DNA of 64,000 nt from a virus: positions 1 through 64,000 of IMG/VR virus record IMGVR_UViG_3300044612_003672; one strand, 5' to 3'. How positions within the stretch are numbered: position 1 is the first letter of the stretch; every line of letters starts with the position of its first letter. Below are positions 24,830-33,267 of this stretch, in pieces. Made by a program: the position numbers and the translations under genes. The notes beneath the pieces are model-generated. The model was not told the DNA's origin. It ran no database searches and saw only the letters and a program-made list of their open reading frames with translations.

Positions 24830-24966
24830 GTTGGTTGTTCCGATAATGGTAGTCGTTTTAGCACTTTCCTGACTCGGTATCGGTTTATGTGAGAGGCGAA
24901 GATTAAGTGCGCCAGCCACACAACAGCCAACTAAAACATCGCTCTAAAAAGAGCGATGTTTTTTTA
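24830..24966 (+). ncRNA. pseudoknotted RNA candidate with its own terminator
   Basis: GTTGGTTGTT (24830-24839) pairs with AACAGCCAAC (24922-24931). CCGATA (24840-24845) pairs with TATCGG (24878-24883). GCACTT in that loop (24861-24866) can pair with AAGTGC (24905-24910), a pseudoknot. A terminator, ACATCGCTC/GAGCGATGT plus seven T, follows at once. No reading frame fits the interval. I cannot match it to a named RNA class; it may be a small phage RNA or a leader of the next gene. Confidence 0.55.
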
Positions 24967-24989
24967 TGTCTTTTTTACTTTATTATGCC

Positions 24990-25922
24990 ATGAAAAAGAA
25001 AATTTTAATCACAGGTGTCACAGGAACAGTAGCCAAGTCATTCATAAAAGAATTTTATGATCATTATGAGTTTCACGGCATTTCAAGAAATGATTCATCA
25101 CAACAGATATTATCATATGATTTTCCAAAAGTGACTTGTTACTTGGGTGGAATTGATGATCAAAAATTCCTTTACGGTGTCTTTGAAAAAGTAAGACCAG
25201 ACATTGTTGTTCATGCTGCCGCAATAAAACATGTTGACTTGGCAGAAGAAAATCCGATTCAAACTTGTGTGGTTAATTTGGATGGAAGCATTAATGTAAT
25301 TGCCTCATCAATAAAATATAATGTTCCTATTACAGTAGGAATTAGTACAGATAAGGCTTGCTCTCCAACAAATGTCTATGGAATGTCAAAATATTTGATG
25401 GAGAAGTGCTTTTTGTCGTCAAATGGTTATGAATCCAAGTTTTGTTGTACTCGTTTTGCGAATGTGGCAGGAAGCACAGGATCAGTCATACCGAAATGGG
25501 ATGATATGAGAAAGAAGGGAATCCCTCTTACAGTTACAGATATGGACATGAGTAGACTCATGTTTTCTCCAAAAGAAGCTGCCGAATTGATACAAAAATC
25601 AATTAATTTGATGGAAAATGGACAATCAGCATTTATCCTCACAAAGAAAATGAAAACCGTGAAAATCTATGATTTAGCAAAATTTTTGTCAGATCAAGTT
25701 GTCGTCACAGGGATTAGACAAGGCGAAAAATTATACGAAAATTTGATTTCTGAAAAAGAAGTTTCTTACACAGAATTGATTGACAATGATTATGTAATTA
25801 TCAGAAAAAATCAAACCCCTGAAGGTAAAAGGGTTGATGGAGTTCTTAATTCAATGACTGCGGAATTGATGAATGAAGAACAAATCAAGGAATTACTAAA
25901 TAATTGTGGTGTCATCTTATGA
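24990..25922 (+). CDS. NAD-dependent sugar 4,6-dehydratase/epimerase-like
   Basis: 310 residues, extended SDR fold of the CapD/FlaA1/PseB type. KILITGVTGTVAKSF is the NAD-binding glycine motif; ISTDKACSPTNVYGMSK carries the TDK and Y-x3-K catalytic residues. Such enzymes act on UDP-GlcNAc at the start of amino-sugar pathways. With the DegT aminotransferase and the GNAT gene at 43.9-45.5 kb this could make an acetylated amino-sugar nucleotide. The frame opens 24 bases earlier inside the terminator tail; I prefer the Met beginning the first strand. Confidence 0.8.
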   Translation: MKKKILITGVTGTVAKSFIKEFYDHYEFHGISRNDSSQQILSYDFPKVTCYLGGIDDQKFLYGVFEKVRPDIVVHAAAIKHVDLAEENPIQTCVVNLDGSINVIASSIKYNVPITVGISTDKACSPTNVYGMSKYLMEKCFLSSNGYESKFCCTRFANVAGSTGSVIPKWDDMRKKGIPLTVTDMDMSRLMFSPKEAAELIQKSINLMENGQSAFILTKKMKTVKIYDLAKFLSDQVVVTGIRQGEKLYENLISEKEVSYTELIDNDYVIIRKNQTPEGKRVDGVLNSMTAELMNEEQIKELLNNCGVIL

Positions 25923-25931
25923 GGCAAAAAA

Positions 25932-26744
25932 ATGCAATTAGATAAATCGAAATTCCCAGAAGAAACCCATCAATTAATTGATTTGCTGGAAAGCTCCGAA
26001 TGGCCAGAAGCAGTCCCAGATTTCCTTATTTGCAGCGAAACCGAGGAAGACAAGATTGAGAGGGCGATGGGTGTTGTCGAGTATATGAAATTTGATTTTG
26101 CAGGTAAAAAAATTCTTGATTACGGTTGTGGCGAGGGTCACCTTGCTATGGAAGTTGCAAATACAGCATCCACTGCTTCATGTGAAAAAAGTGTCGGATT
26201 TGACATAGTTCAGTCTGGTATTCATCAATGGGAAAAAGAAGATAGGTTCTTGTTGACAACTAGCTTTGATAAAGTCAAAGAAAATGGTCCTTATGATTTT
26301 GTTGTTTTATATGATGTTTTAGATCATTGTGTTCAGCCTGTTGATGTGATGAGTAATATTATAAAAGTTTGCCACAAAGACACAAAGATTTTTGTCCGTT
26401 GTCATTCTTGGATGAGTAGGCATGGAGGTCATATTTATCGGCAACTCAACAAAGCATGGGCTCACCTCGTTTTCACTAAAGACGAGCTTTCTCTTATGGG
26501 AATTGATTTGCCATTCGTTTATAAGGTTTACACTCCTGTTCGCACACAATCATTGTGGTTTCAAGTTTTCAATTTACATGTAGAAAAACAAGATATAGTT
26601 AAAACCATTGTTGAAGATTTTTTCAAAAAACCAGAGATATCTGCTAGATTACCTTTGGCGAGATTTAACAACAAATTCCCAGAACACCAAATGGCGCAAT
26701 CATTCAACGATTACTTTTTGAACACTCAATTTGCTATCCAATAG
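25932..26744 (+). CDS. class I SAM-dependent methyltransferase
   Basis: 270 residues. KKILDYGCGEGHLAMEVA (about 56-73) is motif I for SAM; SVGFDI is the acidic motif II and YDFVVLYDVLDHCVQPVDV the post-I/IV region. Substrate unknown; the placement beside a sugar dehydratase suggests a glycan. GAGG precedes the ATG. It converges on the sulfotransferase-like gene three bases away. Confidence 0.8.
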   Translation: MQLDKSKFPEETHQLIDLLESSEWPEAVPDFLICSETEEDKIERAMGVVEYMKFDFAGKKILDYGCGEGHLAMEVANTASTASCEKSVGFDIVQSGIHQWEKEDRFLLTTSFDKVKENGPYDFVVLYDVLDHCVQPVDVMSNIIKVCHKDTKIFVRCHSWMSRHGGHIYRQLNKAWAHLVFTKDELSLMGIDLPFVYKVYTPVRTQSLWFQVFNLHVEKQDIVKTIVEDFFKKPEISARLPLARFNNKFPEHQMAQSFNDYFLNTQFAIQ

Positions 26745-26747
26745 TAC

Positions 26748-27521
26748 TTACATGGTGATCAGCTTTTTGTCAAAAAACTCTTCAATAATCCAATCGCAGT
26801 CCATAATGTGAAATTCATGGCTTCTTTCCTTTTTTGTTTTAATTATTTCATCTGACCAAGATTCTAAGTCCAGATGAGCAAATGTACGAATCACGCCGTG
26901 AGAAGATTCGAGGTATTGAATCAGTTTACTTTTTTCCAAAGAAGAAATTAATTTCCAGTCTAGAATCGGTATGTGAAAATGTTTACAGATCATTATGAGC
27001 AATTCTTGATAAAGGCAAAAACAAAAGACAACCTTCTCATCCATTTTGGTTGGAAGCTTAGAAAATAGTTCTAACTTTTTAACAATCTTCTTGGGCAAAG
27101 AGTCTTTGTTCAAAATAAGTGATTCGTATATTGAGAGATACCAAGATGTGACAGAAGTTCTTCTTTTAGCTGGCAGAGAATCACGAACATCTCTTGTTAA
27201 AGCAAAACAATTAAATTCCTTCACAAAAAATGGTATCTTCATGCATGAATAGTTTTCTTTCGTAAAATTATATTCTTCTTTTTCCCATGTAAGCTTGAAT
27301 ATTTTTTCGCATATATCTTGATTCATATCTGCTATTTTTTGATAACATGTAATATATTCGCATCCAAATCCTTTTGCTAATATTTCGCAGTATTTGTGGT
27401 TATTGGCTGGGTTGAAAAATTCTCGTGAATAGTTGATTCCTTTCTGCGAATCACATAAGGTAGTGGCGAGCCAATCTGATCCGCAGTTTGGGCTCGATAT
27501 TAAAAGCATGGGTTTTTTCAT
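26748..27521 (-). CDS. sulfotransferase-like P-loop protein
   Basis: 257 residues. LLISSPNCGSDWLATTL resembles the 5'-phosphosulfate loop and CFALTRDVRDSLPAKR the 3'-phosphate motif of PAPS-dependent sulfotransferases. It would transfer sulfate to a sugar or other acceptor. The loop is not fully canonical, so binding of PAPS is likely but not certain. Its promoter region lies back to back with the leader of the third sigma gene. Confidence 0.6.
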   Translation of the reverse strand: MKKPMLLISSPNCGSDWLATTLCDSQKGINYSREFFNPANNHKYCEILAKGFGCEYITCYQKIADMNQDICEKIFKLTWEKEEYNFTKENYSCMKIPFFVKEFNCFALTRDVRDSLPAKRRTSVTSWYLSIYESLILNKDSLPKKIVKKLELFSKLPTKMDEKVVFCFCLYQELLIMICKHFHIPILDWKLISSLEKSKLIQYLESSHGVIRTFAHLDLESWSDEIIKTKKERSHEFHIMDCDWIIEEFFDKKLITM

Positions 27522-27569
27522 GGTTTTTGTCCTTTCGTCATATGGAATCCCATCAAATTATGGTGAAGG

Positions 27570-27649
27570 GAAACTGCTTCGGATTTCCGAGAAGCAAAGC
27601 CGATAATATGTTTGGTCGTCAGTCGCCGCCATCAGAAGCGTTGACTGAC
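27570..27649 (+). promoter_or_regulatory. repeated structured RNA element, copy 3, in a sigma-gene leader
   Basis: The segment AAACTGCTTCGG, a short loop, TCCGAGAAGCAAAGCCGATA recurs almost unchanged twice near 30.54 and 30.62 kb. CTTCGG pairs with CCGAG. A 7-pair hairpin GTCAGTC/GACTGAC (27618-27624/27643-27649) follows before the start codon. Confidence 0.5.
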
Positions 27650-27673
27650 TTTAAGCTTAATGGAGTAAGGCTC

Positions 27674-28669
27674 ATGAACTTCAAGTCTTATAAGTATCGC
27701 AAGCTTAATGGTTTTGAAGAGAAGTTTGTTTGCAGCGTATTAAGTGATATCAATTCAATCATCAAAAAGTGGCATGGCATTTTCCCTAACATCAAGTTCG
27801 TCAAGGTAAAACAGCATCTTTTCGATTCTCCTTCTGAATTACCTGTTGCCAATGATGCACACAGGGCTGAATTGGCGGCTGATGTTGAAATAATTGCTAA
27901 TCTCCGACAGCCTCACCAGCAGTTGGGAAATAGGACTGTTGATAATGCTGTTCTTGAAGGATACTGTGGTATAGTATATCACTTTGCCAGTAGTTGGTTC
28001 AAATCTGATATCAATGGTATCACCAAGAATGACATCATGCAAGAGCTATACCTGAAGATCTGGGAAATCATGTACAGGTGGAATTCTGATCGTGGATCTT
28101 TGTCAACATTTATTTGGAAGAGTGTGCAGAATCGAATCTATACGGTTCTCAACACTCAAGGTCGCCCATTGGGTCATCTTCGCACAACCGGATTGTTGTT
28201 AATGGCCAAGTTTGACAAATTAAGGAAGGCAATGCCTAATTCTGACACATCTGAGATTATTGATTCTATGGACCTGACTGCCAAAAAGAAGCAGCATCTT
28301 TTGGACATTCTTGCATCAGTTAAACTCAATTCGCAAATGCAGAATTCTGGTCAGAATTCTGATTCTTATGGCGATGACTATTCAGTTCTTGGCAATATTC
28401 CCAAGAAAACCGAGAACGATGAATTGACACAAAAAATTTATGTCAAAGACATACTTGACAAAAGTAATTTGACACTCAATGAAAGGAAACTTATTGATGC
28501 TTCCATGGAACCTTATCATGGTTGGCAAACTGATATGGCCAGTAAAATCGTTTCCGAAAAAACAGGCAAGAAATACACTAAAATGAGAATCACGCAAATT
28601 CTGCAAAAAGCCAGAGAGAAGGTTGCTAATACAATTGAGCAGCAAAGAGCAGTTGAGAATGGAGTTTGA
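27674..28669 (+). CDS. sigma-70 family sigma factor
   Basis: 331 residues. Region 2 is visible at about 115-185: NDIMQELYLKIWEIMYRWNS then GSLSTFIWKSVQNRIY. Region 4 is C-terminal: LNERKLIDASMEPYHGW then KMRITQILQKAREKV. The frame is open for 186 bases further upstream, but AAGG before ATG 27674 and the structured leader there favour this start. It is the third sigma-like gene of the window. Confidence 0.75.
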   Translation: MNFKSYKYRKLNGFEEKFVCSVLSDINSIIKKWHGIFPNIKFVKVKQHLFDSPSELPVANDAHRAELAADVEIIANLRQPHQQLGNRTVDNAVLEGYCGIVYHFASSWFKSDINGITKNDIMQELYLKIWEIMYRWNSDRGSLSTFIWKSVQNRIYTVLNTQGRPLGHLRTTGLLLMAKFDKLRKAMPNSDTSEIIDSMDLTAKKKQHLLDILASVKLNSQMQNSGQNSDSYGDDYSVLGNIPKKTENDELTQKIYVKDILDKSNLTLNERKLIDASMEPYHGWQTDMASKIVSEKTGKKYTKMRITQILQKAREKVANTIEQQRAVENGV

Positions 28670-28791
28670 CAAATAATCGTCTTATCTTGTTAGGGCAGAA
28701 GATTTTACGATGGTTAACCAAAGAAGTATTTTGGTAAAGTTGATTTTGGTCATTCACCGAAAACTGTTACAAGATGACAAGAAAGGCTTTC

Positions 28792-29733
28792 ATGTCTTAT
28801 AGCATCAGTAGTGTAGCTTCTTTCATGAAGTCGCAAAAAGAGCGGGAATTAGCCAAGGACAGTGATGATGCAGACTTAGGCCCTCATATCATTGTGGAGA
28901 AGGATGGCAACCCTGCTGCAATCTTTATTGCTCCCAAAACAACAGACAAAATTCAGGCTTGCAAAGCAGCCATGATGTGCAAGATAGGTTTTGACCCCGA
29001 CAGCATTACTCTTGGTTTCGATGCTATCATTAGTAGTTTTGGAGATCAAAAAGTTGAAAAAGAATGTATAGTTTTGCAAAAGATCGACAAGGAAAATAAG
29101 ATTGAAATGGCAACAATGCCTTATGAAGTATATGGAGATAAACTTGTTTGGGACGAAGATTTACAACAGGAGTTGGATAATCCAATTGGTATTTTTGGAG
29201 ATATAGCTGATAAGCTCATGGCAATTATGAATATCTCGACTGATCATGTTTCTGTTGAAGAAGTTCTTAATGGAGTTTTGTCAAAAGAAGAAATCAGCGA
29301 ATTTAGTCGTGATAAGTTCGTGTTTTATACGAGTCGTGCCGCCATGGGATATCTAATGGGAATGGGCTTCAAAATTATTGATCTCATTTCCTATAAGCAT
29401 CCCGAATGGACTGACGCAAAAGAAAATGGAGAGAAAATACTGGACAAAATGGTTGAAGCAGAAATCATTTCTGAAGAACAAAAGAAAAAGCTTTTTGATA
29501 TTGTGAAGAATCATGTCGGCACTATTGTTTTCAAGGAAAGATTTGAACATGAGCTTACCGTGGCTAAGTGCAAGTTGCCAAAGAAGATGAAAATCTTTAC
29601 TTTTGTAAGCATTTTTGAGCAGATGTGTATCCAGCCAAAGGCAAATGAGTCTTTTATTGATTCTTTGAAAGTTAAAAGCGACAGTGATGATGACTATGAT
29701 GATGACTATGATGATGACTATGATGATGAGTGA
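28792..29733 (+). CDS. hypothetical protein with acidic repeat tail
   Basis: 313 residues, unrecognised. GAAAGG five bases before ATG 28792 sets the start over an ATG 18 bases earlier. The body is mixed alpha/beta with a hydrophobic segment (AAMGYLMGMGFKIIDLI). It ends in a DDDYDDDYDDDYDDE tail from a tandem GATGATGACTAT repeat. Phage acidic tails of this kind often mimic DNA or contact polymerase, but there is no direct evidence. Confidence 0.6.
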   Translation: MSYSISSVASFMKSQKERELAKDSDDADLGPHIIVEKDGNPAAIFIAPKTTDKIQACKAAMMCKIGFDPDSITLGFDAIISSFGDQKVEKECIVLQKIDKENKIEMATMPYEVYGDKLVWDEDLQQELDNPIGIFGDIADKLMAIMNISTDHVSVEEVLNGVLSKEEISEFSRDKFVFYTSRAAMGYLMGMGFKIIDLISYKHPEWTDAKENGEKILDKMVEAEIISEEQKKKLFDIVKNHVGTIVFKERFEHELTVAKCKLPKKMKIFTFVSIFEQMCIQPKANESFIDSLKVKSDSDDDYDDDYDDDYDDE

Positions 29734-29766
29734 CGAGTATTTGATTTCACTAAATGGAGACAAGAC

Positions 29767-30000
29767 ATGGACGAACTGAGCAAGGAAGTCTCAGATGTCA
29801 TGTGCCGAAGACTTCAGATTGATAATATCGAGGATGAAAAGGATTGGGAACGAGAATTCCAATCCTTAGATAGTCTTGATTTGATTGATTTGATATTTGT
29901 CCTTGAGGATAATTTTCATGTAAAGTTTCCAGATAAAATTAAAAACGCATCTTTCAAAAATCTAGTTGAATTCATTGGCCTCAATCGTGTTGGTCGTTGA
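29767..30000 (+). CDS. acyl carrier protein-like
   Basis: 77 residues. LDSLDLIDLIFVLEDNFHVK contains the D-S-L phosphopantetheine site (Ser36) and the acidic helix II of acyl carrier proteins; length and charge fit. It would carry acyl or aminoacyl groups on a thioester after modification by a host transferase. GGAG precedes the ATG. A carrier protein in a phage is unusual; it may feed an acylation of the sugar made by nearby genes. Confidence 0.8.
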   Translation: MDELSKEVSDVMCRRLQIDNIEDEKDWEREFQSLDSLDLIDLIFVLEDNFHVKFPDKIKNASFKNLVEFIGLNRVGR

Positions 30001-30044
30001 TTTTTGACCTTTATTTTTTTGAGTAGTTGGTGTACTTTTTGTTT

Positions 30045-30083
30045 GTGCCATAAATGTCAAGGTTGACCTCTGGCACTTTTTTT
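30045..30083 (+). terminator. terminator-like nested hairpin
   Basis: GTGCCA (30045-30050) pairs with TGGCAC (30071-30076) and encloses GTCAA/TTGAC; seven T follow, and the GGAG of the next gene begins immediately. It may attenuate the signal-peptide gene. Confidence 0.6.
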
Positions 30084-30093
30084 GGAGTCTGAA

Positions 30094-30378
30094 ATGAAGA
30101 ATTTTTTCGCATTAGCCTCTCTTGCTCTGGTTGGATCATCCTTGGCTTTTGCTGGTGATGAGAAGGCTCAGGCATCCAAGGATCAGACTGCTGTTGTAGT
30201 AGTCGCCAAGCCATCCCGTTTTCGTGTTGTGGCAACTCCCGTCCAAGTCGTGAAGACTGAGTTGGTTGCAAAGACAAGTACGATTCCAGCAACTATGGTT
30301 GTTGAAGAGAGGAAGGGTCTTTTCGGAAAATGGAAGACCGTGAATAGCGCCATCGTCATTAAGGAAGGCGCAAAGTAA
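30094..30378 (+). CDS. small exported protein
   Basis: 94 residues with a clear signal peptide (MKNFFALASLALVGSSLAFA, cut probably after AFA), then a Val/Ala/Lys-rich mature part. GGAG precedes the ATG; a TTG four codons earlier overlaps that site. Composition and codon use are more host-like than most of the window. Function unknown. Confidence 0.7.
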   Translation: MKNFFALASLALVGSSLAFAGDEKAQASKDQTAVVVVAKPSRFRVVATPVQVVKTELVAKTSTIPATMVVEERKGLFGKWKTVNSAIVIKEGAK

Positions 30379-30401
30379 AATTAATTTTTGTTCGACCTAA
30401 A

Positions 30402-30437
30402 AACGCAGACAGGATAAAACCTGTCTGTGTTTTTTTA
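30402..30437 (+). terminator. rho-independent terminator
   Basis: AACGCAGACAGG pairs with CCTGTCTGTGTT and is followed by TTTTTT, ending the exported-protein transcript. Confidence 0.85.
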
Positions 30438-30515
30438 TAAAATTATTTTTCATGTTAAAAACTGATATCATAAAAAATCATTTGTATCCAAATCAATACA
30501 AGGTATGCGTGGAAT

Positions 30516-30597
30516 TCAAGATGACGGTGTGGATCAAAACTGCTTCGGAATCCCGAGAAGCAAAGCCGAATAGTAGTCATGAAGGTTGTCATCTTGA
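30516..30597 (+). promoter_or_regulatory. repeated structured RNA element, copy 1
   Basis: A 10-pair outer stem, TCAAGATGAC (30516-30525) with GTCATCTTGA (30588-30597), encloses the core ATCAAAACTGCTTCGG...AAGCAAAGCCGAATA. Part of a 342-base gene-free stretch (30379-30720) that holds a terminator and two such elements before the helicase gene. Confidence 0.6.
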
Positions 30598-30601
30598 TCA
30601 A

Positions 30602-30696
30602 TGACGGATAATGATGACAATCAAAACTGCTTCGGAATCCGAAGAAGCAAAGCCGATAACTAGTTGTGAGTGAAACTATCCGTCACAAGATGACGG
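30602..30696 (+). promoter_or_regulatory. repeated structured RNA element, copy 2, with switch-like hairpin
   Basis: TGACGGATA (30602-30610) pairs with TATCCGTCA (30677-30685) around a second copy of the core. The CCGTCA at 30680-30685 can instead pair with TGACGG at 30691-30696, next to the AAGGAG of the helicase gene. The two pairings exclude each other, the layout of a riboswitch expression platform. Confidence 0.6.
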
Positions 30697-30720
30697 AAAT
30701 TCGTCCCAAGGAGACAAGTG

Positions 30721-32919
30721 ATGAGCAAGCTTTTCCCTAACCGTTTCAATGTTCGTTGCAACAAGTGCAAGACCTCTCTCGCTATTGGCGCTGGCCTGAC
30801 TGAGAGGCAAGAGAATTCTGTTTCCAATTTGCCGACCAAGTCCGTATTCATCAACTGGTGCAAAGAATGCTGTCCTCACCGCATTTCGGCACCTTTATCT
30901 CAACCACAGGTTCGAGTTCTAACAAGTGATCTTAAGATCATGATGCCTTACGAGAAGGAAAACCTTCCTCTTGTGAAGAGCCTTCCCGGCGCAAGATGGA
31001 ATCCTGCTGATAAGACTTGGTCTGTCAGCAATAAGCCTGAAGATCGTCGTCGTATTTTGGAAGTTGCAGATAAGATTGGATTGGAGGTTGCTCCTTCTCT
31101 CCGTCAAGTCGAATTGTCGCAGGAAGCTCAATTCGCCAAGTCCTGTGGCCTTTATGACTTTCAGGTAGAAGGAGTTGATTGGCTTGCCAAGAAAGATCGA
31201 GCCCTTCTTGGCGACGAGATGGGACTTGGGAAGACCGCTCAAGCCCTTTTCAGCATTCCTCGCAATGGTTCTGGTCTTGTTATCTGCCGTGCTAGCTTGA
31301 TCTATAACTGGAAAAATGAGTGTGCCAGATGGCGCAAGGATTTGACCCCTGTTGTGATTCGGGGTCGTGGAAACTTCCGTTTCCCCAAGGCTGGTGAGCT
31401 TGTAATCATCAATCCAGAAATCCTTCCTAATGACTTTGCAACCCGTCCTAACAAGAACGGCAACGAACAATTGGAGCAATACTTTGCTCGCCTTAACGAT
31501 TGGCGCAATGAAATAAGGTCCAAGTATCCTGATGCTTGCAACACTAATCTTGTGATTGATGAAGCTCACGACTTCAAAAATCGTAAGGCAGCGAGAACCC
31601 GCAAGGTTCGTGAAATCGGTATGGTGGCCGAGAGGGTGACTGGCCTCACAGGAAGTCCTCTGACAAATCGACCAGATGATCTTTACGGTGTTCTGGACAC
31701 ACTTGGATTGTCCAAAGAGGTCTTTGGCAGTTTTGGAAGATTCCAAGAACTGTTCAATGCCTTCCACAATGGTTTTGGCTATCAGTATGGCAAGCCAAAT
31801 GCCATTGTTCCAGAACTTCTAAGAAGGTCGATGATTCGTCGTCTTCGCAAGGATGTTCTCCAACAACTTCCAAGCAAGTTCTACACGAACATGGTTGTTG
31901 GCAACGACAACACCAAGCTTAAGGCCCGTCTTGATGAGATGTGGTCTAAGTGGGAAGGTAGTCTTGTTGATGTTGGCGATCTTCCTCCTTTCGAGGAATT
32001 TGCAAGTATTCGTGCTGAACTTGCAGCTTCCCGAATAGATGCCATGGTTGAGTATGTAGAAAACTGTGAGGAGCAGGAATGCCCCTTGCTTGTTTTCTCC
32101 GCTCACCTTGCCCCTCTCGACGCTTTACTTTGCCGTGATGGTTGGGCAGTCATCTCTGGAGAAACCAAGCCTGAACGCCGTCAACAAATTGTTGACGATT
32201 TCCAAGCTGGTCGCCTCAAGGGTGTCGGCTTGACAATCCGTGCAGGTGGTGTTGGTCTTACTCTGACCCATGCCGCCAAAGCACTCTTTGTCGATTTGGA
32301 TTGGACTCCCGCTGCAAACTGGCAGGCAGAGGACCGAATCTGCCGAATCGGCCAAACAAAGTCCAGCGTGGAAATCATTCGCATGGTTTCCGACCATGAG
32401 CTTGATCTGCATATCCAAAATATGCTGATCGACAAGATCGACACAATTGTCAAGGCAATTGACAATACGGTGTCTGGTCAGGTCAACCCCGGTCGCTCTA
32501 TCCACGATGAGCCTAAAGGCGAAACCGAGGAAGAGTATCAGGCTCGCATGCAGCGTCTTGCCAACTTTGAGCAAGAGCAAGATGCCAAGCTCAAAGAAGA
32601 AGCAAAGCAAAGGGCTAAGTCAAAGGTTGATGGTATTCATCGTCGTGAATCAGCGAAGGTGAAGTCTCAGCCTCTGCCACTCACTCCAGAGCGTTCCGAA
32701 CAGGTACGCCGAGCATTCAAGTACATGCTCGGTGTATGTGATGGCGCTCAGGAAAGAGATGGTCAGGGATTCAATAAGCCCGATGCTTCAGTTGCTCATT
32801 GTCTTTTGACTGCTGGTCTAGAAAACCAGCAGGAACTTGAGGCGGCTCAAATGATGCTTTGCCGATACCATAGGCAGCTTTCGGCAAGTTATCCTTTGAT
32901 TTTCCGAAACGCAGCCTGA
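30721..32919 (+). CDS. SNF2-family helicase, SMARCAL1/HARP-like
   Basis: 732 residues. A Cys-rich N terminus (CNKCK; WCKECC) resembles a zinc finger. Residues ~65-125 (RVLTSDLKIMMPYEKENLPL, then GARWNPADKTWSV) look like a HARP-type DNA-annealing domain. The SNF2 motor has Walker A DEMGLGKT (165-172), the DEAH box IDEAHDF and C-terminal RAGGVGLTLTHA and QAEDRICRIGQ. Such enzymes anneal or remodel forked DNA, so a replication or repair role is likely. AAGGAG lies seven bases from the ATG. GC content is clearly higher than most of the window. Confidence 0.9.
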   Translation: MSKLFPNRFNVRCNKCKTSLAIGAGLTERQENSVSNLPTKSVFINWCKECCPHRISAPLSQPQVRVLTSDLKIMMPYEKENLPLVKSLPGARWNPADKTWSVSNKPEDRRRILEVADKIGLEVAPSLRQVELSQEAQFAKSCGLYDFQVEGVDWLAKKDRALLGDEMGLGKTAQALFSIPRNGSGLVICRASLIYNWKNECARWRKDLTPVVIRGRGNFRFPKAGELVIINPEILPNDFATRPNKNGNEQLEQYFARLNDWRNEIRSKYPDACNTNLVIDEAHDFKNRKAARTRKVREIGMVAERVTGLTGSPLTNRPDDLYGVLDTLGLSKEVFGSFGRFQELFNAFHNGFGYQYGKPNAIVPELLRRSMIRRLRKDVLQQLPSKFYTNMVVGNDNTKLKARLDEMWSKWEGSLVDVGDLPPFEEFASIRAELAASRIDAMVEYVENCEEQECPLLVFSAHLAPLDALLCRDGWAVISGETKPERRQQIVDDFQAGRLKGVGLTIRAGGVGLTLTHAAKALFVDLDWTPAANWQAEDRICRIGQTKSSVEIIRMVSDHELDLHIQNMLIDKIDTIVKAIDNTVSGQVNPGRSIHDEPKGETEEEYQARMQRLANFEQEQDAKLKEEAKQRAKSKVDGIHRRESAKVKSQPLPLTPERSEQVRRAFKYMLGVCDGAQERDGQGFNKPDASVAHCLLTAGLENQQELEAAQMMLCRYHRQLSASYPLIFRNAA

Positions 32920-32930
32920 TTTTCCAAAAA

Positions 32931-32976
32931 GATGGGGGTCGTCACTTAAATGTGACGGCCCCCATCTTTTTTTTTG
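32931..32976 (+). terminator. strong rho-independent terminator
   Basis: GATGGGGGTCGTCAC pairs with GTGACGGCCCCCATC (internal TC/GG mismatch), followed by nine T, after the helicase gene. Confidence 0.9.
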
Positions 32977-33055
32977 GTTTTTTTCCCCAATCTTGAGACA
33001 ATGTTTACATTCATGCTTTTTCAAGATAATTTGAACTCACAAGGAGAATTTGATT

Positions 33056-33265
33056 GTGATCAAGGCTAAGAATTTTGTATGCCCCCGTTGTGGAGGGTCT
33101 GTTCCAAATGACCAAAATAAGGGCGATTATCCCGGTGCTTTGTCAAGAGTCACAAACCATGAAATATGCTCCCAATGTGGAATGGAAGAGGCAATCAGAG
33201 ATTTCAACAAACTCGCTCCAATCGGACTTGGAGACTGGTACATTAACAAAAACAGGAATAAATAA
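33056..33265 (+). CDS. small zinc-ribbon protein
   Basis: 69 residues. CPRCGG near the N terminus and CSQCGMEEAIRDF in the middle are the two knuckles of a zinc ribbon, separated by ALSRVTNHEI, a layout common in small phage and bacterial proteins. AAGGAG is nine bases before GTG 33056 and three before TTG 33050; the former spacing is better. Role unknown, possibly DNA or RNA binding. Confidence 0.65.
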   Translation: MIKAKNFVCPRCGGSVPNDQNKGDYPGALSRVTNHEICSQCGMEEAIRDFNKLAPIGLGDWYINKNRNK

Positions 33266-33267
33266 TT
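33258..33267 (+). promoter_or_regulatory. late-promoter-like box ATAAATAATT abutting a start codon
   Basis: ATAAATAATT runs directly into the ATG of the next gene, within the end of the zinc-ribbon frame. Confidence 0.45.

Noticed and set aside
30919-32610. Long minus-strand frames under the helicase gene
   Set aside because: Shadows of the GC-richer helicase coding sequence; no starts with ribosome binding sites and no recognisable domains.
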